From contig JAVYIG010002535.1 of NCBI GenBank assembly GCA_035222895.1, positions 62,001-126,000 of the forward strand: DNA of 64,000 bases, written 5' to 3'. The DNA is from Strongylocentrotus droebachiensis. Its lineage: Eukaryota > Echinodermata > Echinoidea > Camarodonta > Strongylocentrotidae. The notes beneath the pieces were generated by a model, which did not search any database, had not been told where the DNA came from, and was given only the letters and a program-made list of their open reading frames with translations. This document shows positions 45,806 to 56,879 of the stretch, piece after piece (positions within the stretch are counted from its first letter, which is position 1; each line of letters starts with the position of its first letter). The translations under genes were made by a program, and so were the position numbers.

Positions 45806-45978
45806 TGATTTGGATTTAGCTCCTTGTGGAATAAAACATGATATTGTACCAAAACATTTACATACTTCCTGGTGAAATTTAAGAATGTGATATAGTGCAT
45901 TTTTGTCCCATGTAGGAGAGACAAAAACCTCAATTTTGATAACATATGGGTTTAGCTCATTTTGGAATCAAGCTCTTC
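45806..45978. mobile_element. Short derivative of the 3.45-kb TIR transposon upstream of copy B
   Basis: TGGATTTAGCTCCTTGTGGA and GGGTTTAGCTCATTTTGGAA...CAAGCTCTTCA are diverged forms of the terminal motif of 4703-8156. It begins exactly where similarity to the copy A flank stops. Confidence 0.5.
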
Positions 45979-45979
45979 A

Positions 45980-46720
45980 AATGTCAGTTAGGACTAATTG
46001 ATAATTCAATACGACCTTTTCTTTTTCGGTATTTCGTGTTAGTGCGATGATACTAATTCATTCAATTGGCGTCTTGGTGCCTACACCACATTATGGCACG
46101 AGCCATTGACAAAAACTGCAGATGTATTCCTAGACCCACCCTGTTAAAAAAAAAAATTCAGGTAGAAGTAAAAGACAAAGCATAACAAGTATTCATTACA
46201 ACAATAACATGATGACAAAATATATTGATGCAATTGTACGTTGGCAGCTGATGACATGAATTGATGTGATCTGATTTGACCTGACAAAATTAAATATAAA
46301 ATGGTGAAATCGAATGGAAATAGTTTTGAGGTCGAAGATCTGCCGTAAGACTGTACATTTCGATATAAACTTTTAGAAACGTTTTATAGAAAATGGTATC
46401 CACAAGTGAACACACTTGGAAGTGCTTTCTGCTACTGATATATTATAATTCATACATTTTAGGTATTTCATGTACACTGTCGCTCATAAAGTTGGAATAT
46501 TTTAGTTTTATCCCAATTTATGGAATTATTTTAAAAATAATTTAAAAATAATAGATCTAGATAATAGTATACATTCTCAGATTTTATTGAATGATAATTT
46601 GACAATGTGTGTTTTGCGTGACTGCTAAAGCATATTTATGCTACTATGCTTATCAACTAGGGGACCTACGCCCTTAAGTCATAAATGACAGTAATGAGGA
46701 TGAATGCCCCACAAAAAGGG
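45980..46720. other. Unassigned DNA with a Tc1-like terminal motif
   Basis: ACACTGTCGCTCATAAAGTT then GGAATATTT at about 46478-46510 resembles a Tc1-type end; no matching opposite end was found. Nothing else is seen. Confidence 0.3.
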
Positions 46721-46724
46721 CACT

Positions 46725-48286
46725 ACCCCTGTTACACATGCGTCGGCTTTTAAAGCGGGCCCCGGAGGCGGCCTCACACCTGCAATTTGAAGCCGCCTCG
46801 AGATCATCAAACCCCTGTTACACATCATCTCGGGCCCGCAATTTTGCGTCTACACATAGGCCGGCCTCACGTCGCCTTTTCACTAGCTGATGTTGGGGCA
46901 GACTCCAGAAAGACAGAAAGAGAAAGTGATAGAATGATAAAAACAAAGAATAACATAATAGAAGGTAATAGAAGGAAGAAACAAAGAATAACATAAGGAA
47001 AGACAGAAAGAGAAAGTGATAGAAAAATAAAAACAAAGAATAACATAAGAGAAGGTAATAGAAGGAAGAAACAAAGAATAACATAAGGAAAGACGGAAAG
47101 AGAAAGTGATAGAATGATAAAAACAAAGAATAACATAAGGAAAGACAGAAAAAGAGAGTGATATAATGATAAAAACAATGAATAACATAAGAGAAGATGA
47201 AAGAAGGAAGAAACAAAGAATAACATAAGGAAAGACAGAAAGAGAAAGTGTGATAAAAACAAAGAATAACATAAGAGAAGATGAAAGAAGGAAGAAACAA
47301 AGAATAGCATAAGGAAAGACAGAAAGAGAAAGTGTGATAAAAACAAAGAATAACATAATGAAAGACAGAAAGAGAAGGTTATAGAAGGAAGAAACAAAGA
47401 ATAACATAAGGAAAGACTGAAAGAAAAGGTTATAGAAGGAAGAAACAAAGAATAACATAGGGAAAGACAGAAAGAGAAAGCGATAGAATGATAAAAATAA
47501 AGAATAACATAAGGAAAAACAGAAAGAGAAAAGGATAGAATGATAAAAACATTTCACATAAGGAAAGACAGAAAGAGAAAGTGATAGAATGATAAAAACA
47601 AAGAATAACATAAGGAAAGACAGAAAGAGGGAGTGATAGAATGATAAAAACAAAGAATAACATAAGGAAAGACAGAAAGAGAAGGTTATAGAAGGAAGAA
47701 ACAAAGAATAACATAAGGAAAGACAGAAAGAGAAGGTTATAGAAGGAAGAAACAAAGAATAACATAAGGAAAGACAGAAAGAGAAAGCGATAGAATGATA
47801 AAAACAAAGAATAACATAAGGAAAGACAGAAAGAGAAAAGGATAGAATGATAAAAACATTTCACATAAGGAAAGACAGAAAGAGAAAGTGATAGAATGAT
47901 AAAAACAAAGAATAACATAAGGAAAGACAGAAAGAGGGAGTGATAGAATGATAAAAACAAAGAATAACATAAGGAAAGACAGAAAGAGAGAGTGATAGAA
48001 TGATAAAAACAAAGAATAACATAAGAGAAGGTGGCAAGCGCGCCCGATGTATTATGTTGATAATGATGACAGGTTACGTCACTTCCGCTTATAAGCCGGC
48101 CCCGAGTCCACTCTGGTGTTACACATACCGATTGCGGGACTGAGGCCGGCCTCAAACCACATCCAGAGGTGGACTGAGTCCACCTGGCCTCAGTCCGGCT
48201 TTTCGAAAAAAGTTGGTGTTACACATACGTCGAGCCGACTCCGGGGCCGGCCTCAGTCCACTTTCAGACGTATGTGTAACAGGGGT
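46725..48286. mobile_element. TIR element carrying a large minisatellite
   Basis: Ends ACCCCTGTTACACATGCGTC and, inverted, GACGTATGTGTAACAGGGGT. GTGTTACACATA-type motifs and GGCCGGCCTC are repeated several times in both ends. The core is the minisatellite at 46905-48030. No target duplication is certain. Confidence 0.7.
46905..48030. repeat. Minisatellite of 51-52 bp units with higher-order structure
   Basis: The unit is GGAAAGACAGAAAGAGAAAG-TGATAGAATGATAAAAAC-AAAGAATAACATAA, with a variant carrying GGTTATAGAAGGAAGAAAC and another with AACATTTCACATAA. The series of variants from about 47460 repeats about 307 bp later. The long minus-strand open frames (up to 290 codons of LFLSFLMLFFV-type sequence) are a by-product. 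Confidence 0.9.
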
Positions 48287-48417
48287 CTAATATAGCACAT
48301 CGACACGGTTTTGATCCTGGGGCCTCACAGTTACGAGGCCATTGCTTTGTCACTGAACCATGAATGAACGCAGCGGGGGCTAGGGTAGGGGGCAGCTTCC
48401 ATAAATAAAAAAAACAA

Positions 48418-48595
48418 AGAAAATGCAATAAATTTTCAATATTTTTTTGCATTTTACCTTGGTTCCCAACATTAAAAAATCCCATGTGTTCCCATGCCTT
48501 GAAACATAATGGATGGCCGTCCAGAGGATTTTTTATGTTGGGGACCGGGGTAAAATGCAAAAAATTATTGAACATTTATTGCATTTTCATTTTTT
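48418..48595. mobile_element. Foldback MITE with about 63-bp arms
   Basis: AAAATGCAATAAATTTTCAA...TTGGTTCCCAACAT is mirrored by ATGTTGGGGACCGGGG...TTGAACATTTATTGCATTTT, with a spacer of about 50 bp. Confidence 0.75.
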
Positions 48596-48599
48596 TATT

Positions 48600-48870
48600 T
48601 TTTATTACATTTGCTTATATAGCGCCAAACACTTACTTTATCAGAAGTCTCTAAGTGCTCTGCAATAATGCGCATACTTACCCTGGCTTTAGCAGTGCAG
48701 CTGTTACGCTCGCTGCGTTTCAAGGAATTAATTCCTACCAGGTCCCCATTTACTTAACCTGGGTGGAGTGTGGCAATTGTAGATCGATGTCTTACCAAAG
48801 GACATTGGTGTTCCATACTCATTTCGTGCGTACTACCAAATGGAGTGAGGAGCATGTAGGCCCACGTATC
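48600..48870 (-). mobile_element. SINE/LINE-end-like retroposon
   Basis: The minus strand ends GGCGCTATATAAGCAAATG and carries TTGCCACACTCCACCCAGGT, AAATGGGGACCTGGTAGG and CTTTGGTAAGACATCGATCT, the same order as 44734-45099. Confidence 0.5.
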
Positions 48871-48899
48871 GGCTTCGCGTGGTTTTCCTTCCTTCTTTC

Positions 48900-49135
48900 A
48901 CACTGATGTGCTATCCTTTTTACTATTTTCAATGTGTAATACTAGAACGTTATAATATTTCTATTTTGTCCATCTTTATTTTGATGTTTTTTGTATGATT
49001 ATAAAGACAACGATACAAGTTTGTTAATATATATAGGCCTATTAGGTATTTGTACAATGTGTGACCAAAACAAATTTCCACGTATTCCTTGAACTTGGAT
49101 GAATAAAAAGGTATTGAATTGAATTGAATTGAATT
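48900..49135 (+). mobile_element. Retroposon 3' end with (TTGAA)n tail
   Basis: GGATGAATAAAAAGG followed by TATTGAATTGAATTGAATTG has the form of a LINE 3' end. No coding part is seen. Confidence 0.4.
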
Positions 49136-49184
49136 TCGTTGTTGTTTTGTTGAATGTGTGGGGGTTGTTTAAATTTACACAAAC

Positions 49185-49680
49185 AATTATCTTTACAGCT
49201 CACGTATGTCAATCTATGTGGGAACGACGTGTTGCTCTTAGCCGTTACTTCACTGGTCAATCTATTAAATTATTCAAAGCTCAGGAATGCATATTTATCA
49301 TTCATAACTGAAAGGGCATTACTGAGTTCAAAATTGTTTAATCTTCTAGAAAAAGGACCTTCGAGAGAACTATTTGATGTGTTTTGATGGTTTTCGTAAC
49401 CCCAGCCATTTGAGCAAGAATGGAATAGTTCTTTGTTTAGAAAGTGTTTTAACATTTGAGGAAATACATTTACATAACAATCGTATAAATTAGCCAATTA
49501 CAAGGTATAAGCATTATAACTTTTAATAACATGTATTTTACCTTGAAATGTTTTTGTTTAAATATATGTATATTACTGAAATGATGGTACTTAAATGTAA
49601 TCTTGACAGCTCACGTAACTCATAATCTATGGGATAAAGGTGTTGTCCTAAGCCTATGCGATTACATAATTCAGAAACAT
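49185..49680 (+). repeat. Diverged direct repeat ACAGCTCACGTA
   Basis: ACAGCTCACGTATGTCAATC at 49196 and ACAGCTCACGTAACTCATAA at 49607 start two alignable stretches of about 65 bp. Both translate to TAHV-x6-W-x7-S, faintly like part of a hAT transposase, but I cannot support that further. Confidence 0.3.
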
Positions 49681-50270
49681 TATGCCTTTATTTCTTGTAT
49701 CCGCTTACTTATCGAAATTGGATACTGCATAATCGCAAATATTTTTCATTTTCGATATTATAGTGCAAATGTAATTTGTCATTATTTTTGTATGGAAGGA
49801 TTGTTTATAGCCGTCGCGAGATCAACAATGTAGGTCTCTTGAAACCTCCGAAAATGTATCTTCTTGGATTTTTTTTTTTGATATAGCTTTTACATTTCCT
49901 CTTTCAAATCAAAATACATTATTTTCTTAGTTGCTATAAAGCAACAGGGGTGCTTATATGGCCAAAATTATTTTTCTAATCCAAATCCTAATACTTCTTT
50001 TGGACCTTGTTTGTACCACTTTAATCGCATTGGCCTCCGTTTGGGTCTAAGAAAGAGGGTTTCGCAGACCAACTTTTTTTAAGGGGCTACATCAATCAAC
50101 GAAATTCAGGTCAAATTGTATTTCTTTTTCTCATGACTGAATATTAATATTATCAGAATTCTTATATAAATCGTTAACAAGACAAATTATTATACTTCGT
50201 TTTCAATAACTAAACATACATACCAAAGACTCCATTAATCTTTCATTATCGACATTTTGATAAATGGGGT

Positions 50271-50595
50271 AAGTCATAGACCATTTTCGTAATGTAACCA
50301 AATTTAATGCACAAGTCTTTGTGAAGTGCCCCAATACAAACTATTTCATTCACCTGATAAGAATAAGAGTAATTCAATAGTCAGAATGCAGACTGCATAT
50401 ATCAAGTGTTGCTAGGTAGGTCAAGCCATAATGTTTGTCCAACCTGGCAACAACTTATGTTTGCAGTTCGGATTCTGTCTATTGAAATACTATTATTCTT
50501 ACCAGGTGAATAAAATAATTTGTATTGAGGCACTTCACAAAGACTTATACATTAGATTTGGTTACATTACGAAAATGGCCTATGCATACCTATCG
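50271..50595. mobile_element. Foldback MITE with about 130-bp arms
   Basis: CCATTTTCGTAATGTAACCA, AGTCTTTGTGAAGTGCC and TCACCTGATAAGAATAAGAG on the left are mirrored on the right, ending GGTTACATTACGAAAATGG. The arms agree at roughly nine positions in ten by eye. Confidence 0.8.
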
Positions 50596-50599
50596 CAAA

Positions 50600-51520
50600 C
50601 TTGAAAAATGTAAATATAAACATTTGGTCAGTTAAAGATACTATGTCCCTTTTGCAGCCAATATTAATTTTTGTTTAACTTTGCAAGAATTATGATTATG
50701 CCATGTAATATGTCCTATCGGTGACGTTTAAACATAATTATGATAAAAACCTCCTCGTTTGTTCGGTAGTAAATCTTCTCTCTCTTCCCTGGACAAGAAC
50801 TTTGACATACCCCGCACCTCGACCAGCCCAACGTGGTAGATGACACATGCTTTGGTCCGTAAAATATATTCAGGTAAGCCCCCTTATAGGGAACTTAGGT
50901 CCAGCACCTCACTGGGCGTGGACAGGGAATTGGGCTCTCGACATCTCATGTTCTATTACCATCTGATATATTTACTATTTGACGACTTGGTTACTCCAAA
51001 GTTTGGAGTAAATACATATCTATATTCTACTCTGGAATAACGAGTCTGTCGCGTGCCTGGTTTTGTTTACCTCCCCCCAGACATTTATAACACCTAATCC
51101 CATACACAACAATACAAGAATGTCGACATTCCTCGGGCATTAGTGTTCGAGCATCTGGTCACGAGTGTTCGAGTATCTGTTTGTGTTAGTGCTATGATTA
51201 TAATGTGCCGTTTCACGCACAACCAGTTACCCTTGAACTTGTTCTCTCTCATTAAAATCGTATTTGCAAAGTGAATCGTCGACTATTGTTATCGGAAGTT
51301 TCTTCTCACGCGATGGTATTCATAGTTTAACCTCATTATGGAATCACAGACTAGTAGCGTCTAATTGACAATGCACATTTATGAATAGTCTAGACATTTC
51401 CATATAAATGTGAAACTTGTTCCACGCTTTGAAAATCTCACTAATGAACACAAATATAACCATCAGCCTGCTATCTCTATCTAGATACGTATCATGAATG
51501 AGTATTACGAATGAAGAGTG

Positions 51521-51553
<33 letters not shown>

Positions 51554-51750
51554 TAATAATAATGCTAATAATAATAATAATAACAAAATAACAATCTGAT
51601 GCTAAAAAGTGGGGCTTAATGCTAAAGCACAGTACAGTTCTGTGTGTGGTGTTAGCCCACTGTCAATAATTTTGTGTTATACTAGACCCCCCCCCCCTTA
51701 GTTGTATATCGATCCAAACCCGGCCTAAATATATAATAGATCGACGTACT
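50600..51750. other. Unassigned DNA
   Basis: (TA)n and (TAA)n tracts at 51536-51585 and a C run at 51688. No gene is recognised. Confidence 0.35.
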
Positions 51751-51754
51751 TGTT

Positions 51755-52985
51755 GTTGTTTTAGTTTATAGGCTTTTGCCATTCACAAGTGTACCTAGCC
51801 TTTAGACAAGGCCCCTAGTCTGATAGACGCCGAGACTAATCCCGAAAACCAGAATGAACGCCAGAGCGAGTGGCCCAGCCACTCGATCGTAGTCTGCAAG
51901 CACAGACCCTAATTTGACACTTTATCGAAAAATCATTGTGCCTTGAGAGAAGCCTAGTCCAGCTACCTACTGAATGACACACGCCCTTAAAACTAAAACA
52001 ACAACAACAACATGGTTGTGTCAGGAGCAGCTACAGTGCAGGGCCTATGGTAGTCTTATAGTGCAGACTCACTTTTACGACTGACCGGGGTTTGTGCTTG
52101 CAGACTAACTGGATCACCCGTTCACCCCGGGTCTCTAGACTCCTCTCAGCCGCTGATAGAGGTGGAATATAGCCAGAATCACGAGGCCTTGTCAGGCACG
52201 GATCCAGGATTTTCAAATAGGGAGGGGGGGGGGGGGGGTGGGGCGGACATTTGGAAAGTGTGGAGACCATTTTTTTCAACTCAACATACCAATACTGACA
52301 AAGTCATCTTAGAAGCACCATACCGGTACCATTTTTGACATTTCCATCGGGGGGGGGGGGGGGGGGGGGGCTGAAGCCTCTTGCCCGAAAAAAATTTCTG
52401 GTTTCACAATTCGGCTAGTGAGCGAAGCGAGCGAGCAAAAAGTTGTGCACAATATGTATTTTGTGAAAGTGTTATATATCACCAAAATAAACGAGAAAAG
52501 ATATCAAAAATTCATATTCGGGCAGCTTGCTGTCCCCCCCCCCCCCCCCCATTACGTGCAAAGCGCAGAAGCTTTGATCTTACATGGAATTATGAGAGAA
52601 AGAAGAGGATTCGTTGTACCATCCTCGACTCTCAATCCTCATCTGAATTCAGTTCCTCCCCCGTCCCGCGCGAAGCGCGGAAGCTTTGACCTTTCATAGT
52701 TTAATGAAATTATTAGAGAAAGAAGATAATTGGTTGTTCCATTCTCGACTCTGAATCCTTGTTTGAATTTAGTTTCCCCCTGGATCCGCCATTGCTTGTC
52801 AAAAGGCTAGCGTGTACCCCCGCCCTTGATTTGTACACAGCGATAGCTAATTAAGACCAGCTTGTGCTCTTGCTTACTCAAGATGTTTGCATGTTAGCAT
52901 CGTATTCATGCTCGTAAAATATCTGCTTCCAGGATCACTATTTCATGTTAGTTTATCATCAGTATTTTCGAACAATCATCTTCAT
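51755..52985 (+). repeat. Repeat family R2, copy b
   Basis: Aligns with 21285-21725 and with 25565-25758. It has a hAT-like insertion (52193-52794) of its own but lacks the inverted-arm element and the LINE found in copy a. Confidence 0.75.
52193..52794. mobile_element. hAT-like element inside R2b
   Basis: CAGGCACGGATCCAGG and CCTGGATCCGCCATTG are inverse ends. CTTGT flanks both sides, and R2a has one copy with no insert (21694-21698). Inside are long G runs and two sub-repeats of about 130 bp with AAGCGC-GAAGCTTTGA. Confidence 0.7.
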
Positions 52986-52999
52986 GTTGCAATATTTTT

Positions 53000-53940
53000 C
53001 ATGATTTATGTTTCATTTGTTGTTTCTCCCAAAATTGATTGTCTTTAGGTTACGGCAGCCAACATTTCAATGACTTACCACAGAAAAGACTTTGTTGATC
53101 ATTGAATTAAGATATTGGTTGCTTGTATTTTTATAATCATTACTAATATCTCATATAAATATCAACGGCCGCTACACTCTCTCTCTTTTGTGTTTGAAAA
53201 ACCAGGGTTCTTGAGTAAACCCATATTGTTTACATAATATATACAAAAAGAAGGGAAATAAGGAAAAAAAATACCCGCACACAATTAAATCCTTGACAGA
53301 ATGTTTTTAGTTTATAGAATGTCGGTTGGTGATTTTGTCTTTGGAGCAGCAAACATAAAACAATTCGCGTATAAACCACAAACCACAAACGCAGCCCCCC
53401 CCCCACCCCATTTTCCTTTTTGATTTTCCGTATTTATTTGTATTTGATTAATTTTTTAGAACAAAACAAATAAATATTCTAAATTTAATTATTTTGACAC
53501 AGTTCGATTAACTTAATGCATCTACAATTCAAAAATTACGATCAATTTGTTGTGTGTGTGTGTTATTGAATTTAGCTATAATACACATTTTAACCCCTTT
53601 CCTTATTACGAAACCATTATTAAAATACCACCCAAAACATGCCCCAAAACCCCACAACCATCACCACAATGGCGGTGACAAAAATGACAAAAGGAGAGAC
53701 AAAGTATGGATAGGCCTACATTATGCCCAACATATTTTTGTATGGCCCGTTTGAGGTTCATGACTGTTTTCTTAAACACTGTGGGGGCAATTATTGATGA
53801 GTTTAAGTTCTAAATTCTAGAATACATTTATTTAGATTTAGATATTGATTTATAAACACATGTATACAAATTGTAATTAAATGAAACTCGAATGTGGAAA
53901 TTCAAAACATAATAAAACAGTGACTGTAAAACAAGAGCCT
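53000..53940. other. Unassigned AT-rich DNA
   Basis: Nothing recognisable apart from a short C run at 53394. Confidence 0.3.
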
Positions 53941-53944
53941 GGCG

Positions 53945-54740
53945 TACCCTTGACCACCCCACCCCTCCAAAAAAAGGTTTACATTTGCAACAGAGAATTT
54001 GAAATTGTCTAGATTCGCTAGTATAATATATTTAAATGATTGAGTTGTGGGAAAGGTACTCAGAAGCAATGTATCGATGTCTATCCCCTCCCCCACCCCC
54101 TCGCCTTACATATTTACATTTACAAATGGAAGATTTGGAATTGTCTAGATTCGCTAATGTAATATATTTTAATGATATAATTGTGGGAAAAGTACTCAGA
54201 TGCAAAGAAATTTGATATATATCTAGGACTCCTCTTCTGACTGAGTTTTCTCGAATATCATTATTTTAGCAAGTAATGTTTGTCTCAAAGCAGAACAAAG
54301 TAATACCCAAATGTGGAATTGCTTACACTTTAAACAGTTTTCCATTGTGATTTTACTGTAAAGAATATATTTAATACATATGTTTTTGAGCTTATAAGCA
54401 CCAACGCATTTTGTTTGTGTAATTTACCAGCGTGAACGTCATTACAAAACGATTTTAATCAATGTACGTTTCCTTTCAGAATATTCCTTTCATATTTCTT
54501 GTTTTTGTTTGTTTACCCTTGAACTTGTATATTATTGTATACAAGCGGAACGAAGTAATATATCCACATGTGGCCATGCCTAAACTTCAACAGGTTTTTC
54601 ATTGTAATTTTACTCTCAAGAATCTATTCAATAAATATGTTTTTGACCTTCTAAGCACACACGCTTCTCAGGTTATACATTGAGTGAAAAAAAAAAATCC
54701 TTTTTAATGTAAAACCTTCTAGTGTGAACGCCATTAGTCT
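53945..54740 (+). repeat. R1 copy g, most diverged
   Basis: Two monomers (landmarks GGTACTCAGAAGCAATG and GTACTCAGATGCAAAG, 138 bp apart), then AGCAGAACAAAGTAATACCC and AACGTCATTACAAAACGATT in R1 order. No CT microsatellite is left. Confidence 0.6.
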
Positions 54741-55008
54741 TCTTCAGACGGGGTTTTGCTAGTCGGTGTAAGTTAATCCCCGCAGCAGTAAATACCTCAT
54801 GCATATGATATTTTCACTTACATCAATAGTTGTCCACACGCTCTTACTCGGACCAACTTGCCACAAGTAAGTTAAAACGACTTTTCACCGATCAGCGTAA
54901 CTTATGCAGAGAAGATACTCCCGGGTGTAAGTGAGAGCAGCAACAAATTAATATTGTACTCTGGGGCAGATCCATGTATACAGTGAAAAACAAGCTATGC
55001 TTATGATA

Positions 55009-55129
55009 CGGTCACAAAGGTTCGTACGAACGATAATTTTGTATGAATCTCCCTGTTTTGTCCATTGTCTGCCCGAATTTCCATTGTCTGAAAATCGTTT
55101 GTAGCAGTTCGTAATGGCATTTGTGACCG
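55009..55129. mobile_element. 121-bp MITE
   Basis: CGGTCACAAAGGTTCGTACG at the left is mirrored by AGTTCGTAATGGCATTTGTGACCG in part at the right; ACGATAATTTT / AAAATCGTT lies further in. Confidence 0.6.
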
Positions 55130-55269
55130 AGGCTTTAAATCTAGATACATTAGGCTATTCTACAAAAGTAAAATATTGAACTACGCAAAAGTGATACCAG
55201 CTCGCGATTGTTTGTTGTGTGTGTGTGTGTGTGTGTATTTGGTATGTACAGACGTGTATCAATCGTGTA

Positions 55270-55440
55270 TCAATCAATCATATATGATTATTTACGTCTG
55301 GGGACCGACCAGTTTAAACGTCACTATCCAAAGACGTGACTCAGATTCGAACCTACGTCCTCGGCTGAAACATTTTGTAACGTCCATCGTTAGCTGGATT
55401 ACAGTCGCACACCACAACGCCTAGCAAATATCGAGCGTGC
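55270..55440 (-). mobile_element. Possible tRNA-related SINE
   Basis: The minus strand has GCTAGGCGTTGTGGTGTGCG and the B-box-like GGTTCGAATCT, 70 bp apart. Only one copy is in the window, so it may be chance or a decayed tRNA. Confidence 0.3.
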
Positions 55441-55636
55441 TCTATCAATATTTAATGCGCAATGGTTTGCACGGTGGGAAAAAATAAATGCACGCCCACA
55501 TAATGTCAATTAACCAATCGGGTTGCTTAGATTCTAGAACCTTTCTTGTAATACATGATACTACCATCCGGGACCGACTGACTGAGTGAGCTAATTGTAT
55601 TATTTTGTTTGGTTGGTAAGCTCAGATCTACTTATT

Positions 55637-55806
55637 GGCCCGAATTCACAAAGCAAGGTTTGAGCTCAGACCAAGGTTTGAGGTCAAACCTCCTTTTGTT
55701 TCGCCAAACCTCCTTTTGTTATTTACAAACCTTTGTAAATAACAAAAGGAGGTTTGGCGAAACAAAAGGAGGTTTGACCTCAAACCTTGCTTTGTGAATT
55801 CGGGCC
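55637..55806. mobile_element. Perfect-arm foldback MITE (GGCCCGAATTCACAAAGC)
   Basis: The right arm (about 70 bp) is an essentially perfect inverse of the left. The left arm has an extra stretch of about 20 bp (GAGCTCAGACCAAGGTTT), so the arms differ only by that insertion. Confidence 0.9.
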
Positions 55807-56332
55807 AGAGTGTTTTTCTCTGGTTTATTTTTTTGGACCACATAATCCAACTGACTTGAATCAGGTTCCTGCTCATTGCCACATTTTAGGGAGGCTTCAA
55901 GCGTATTCCAGTTGATATAAGTGTTTGGTTGTGTGTTAAGATCAGAGGATCAGAGGAAGACGATAGTGGAGACGACGTATATTAGGGTATGTGTGTGTGA
56001 GTAAGTATTAGTTATGAATAATGTTGTTGGAGCGCTGCGTACCTACCTGGATGTTCATTGTAACATGAATATTCATAGGTGGGATGAAACGAAATAGTGT
56101 ACGTTAAGAATTTTATTTTTAACCAATATTATGTTCTGAATGAGAAAAGAATCTGTCATTATTTGTTATTTCACTGCTCGTCTTTGTAACAAGTATATCA
56201 TGTTAATGTGCGTTTCCCCGCGCAGGAATGCCATAGTTTAGATATGGAAGAATGAGGGTAGAGTAGAGGGTCCATAACGTACGGGAATGCAAGCAAACAT
56301 GTTTTTGTTTAATAACCACTCCTATGTTTGGA

Positions 56333-56528
56333 GAGGGGCGATAGCTCAGTTGGTAGAGCAGTGGTCTCGTAATCCGGCGACCCGGGCTCAAAACTATAAA
56401 GCGATGCGCTAATGTCCTTTGGTAAGGCATTAATCCTCATTGCCAGGTCTTTCAGAGAGGATATAAAGCCGTCGGTCCTCTGGTTGCTTACATAGCATTT
56501 TACTTTCTTAGCAGTCAGGTAAAATAAC
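56333..56528 (+). mobile_element. tRNA-derived SINE
   Basis: GGGGCGATAGCTCAGTTGGT, GTGGTCTCGTAATCCGGCGA, then the same body as at 34349, ending CAGTCAGGTAAAATAA. The B box is degraded (GGGCTCAAAAC). Confidence 0.85.
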
Positions 56529-56879
56529 CTCCACTACACCTACTACAATAATAGGAGGCATAACCCTACCTCGCTTTTCGATTAATTAAACTCTGTGGCA
56601 AAAAGCATACGCAATCGTAAAAAGTAAGACATGACATAATGATTATACAAAAGACAAATGGGACATTCTCACACTTTTAGCAGGGAAAATTGAAATGTGT
56701 ACCCAAATTGCATTCCCATATTTACTTTTGCCTGCTTACCGATTTACAATCATACTAAAGGGTTAAAATGTAGGGCTTTTATGTTATCCTTATTCAGCTT
56801 CTATGTGGTACTTGCAATTGGCCGTTGTCATGAACTATAATTTCATACAGTACTTCCTTTTTTGGCAATCCTCCGTTCT

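Noticed and set aside
46818-48155. Long minus-strand open frames (160-290 codons, Phe/Leu/Ser-rich, membrane-like)
   Set aside because: They are translations of the 51-52 bp minisatellite; the period and lack of stops follow from the repeat, not from coding selection.
49129-49311. hAT transposase fragment (TAHV-x6-W)
   Set aside because: Only a short, weak resemblance; no RW dimerisation or catalytic block is visible nearby.
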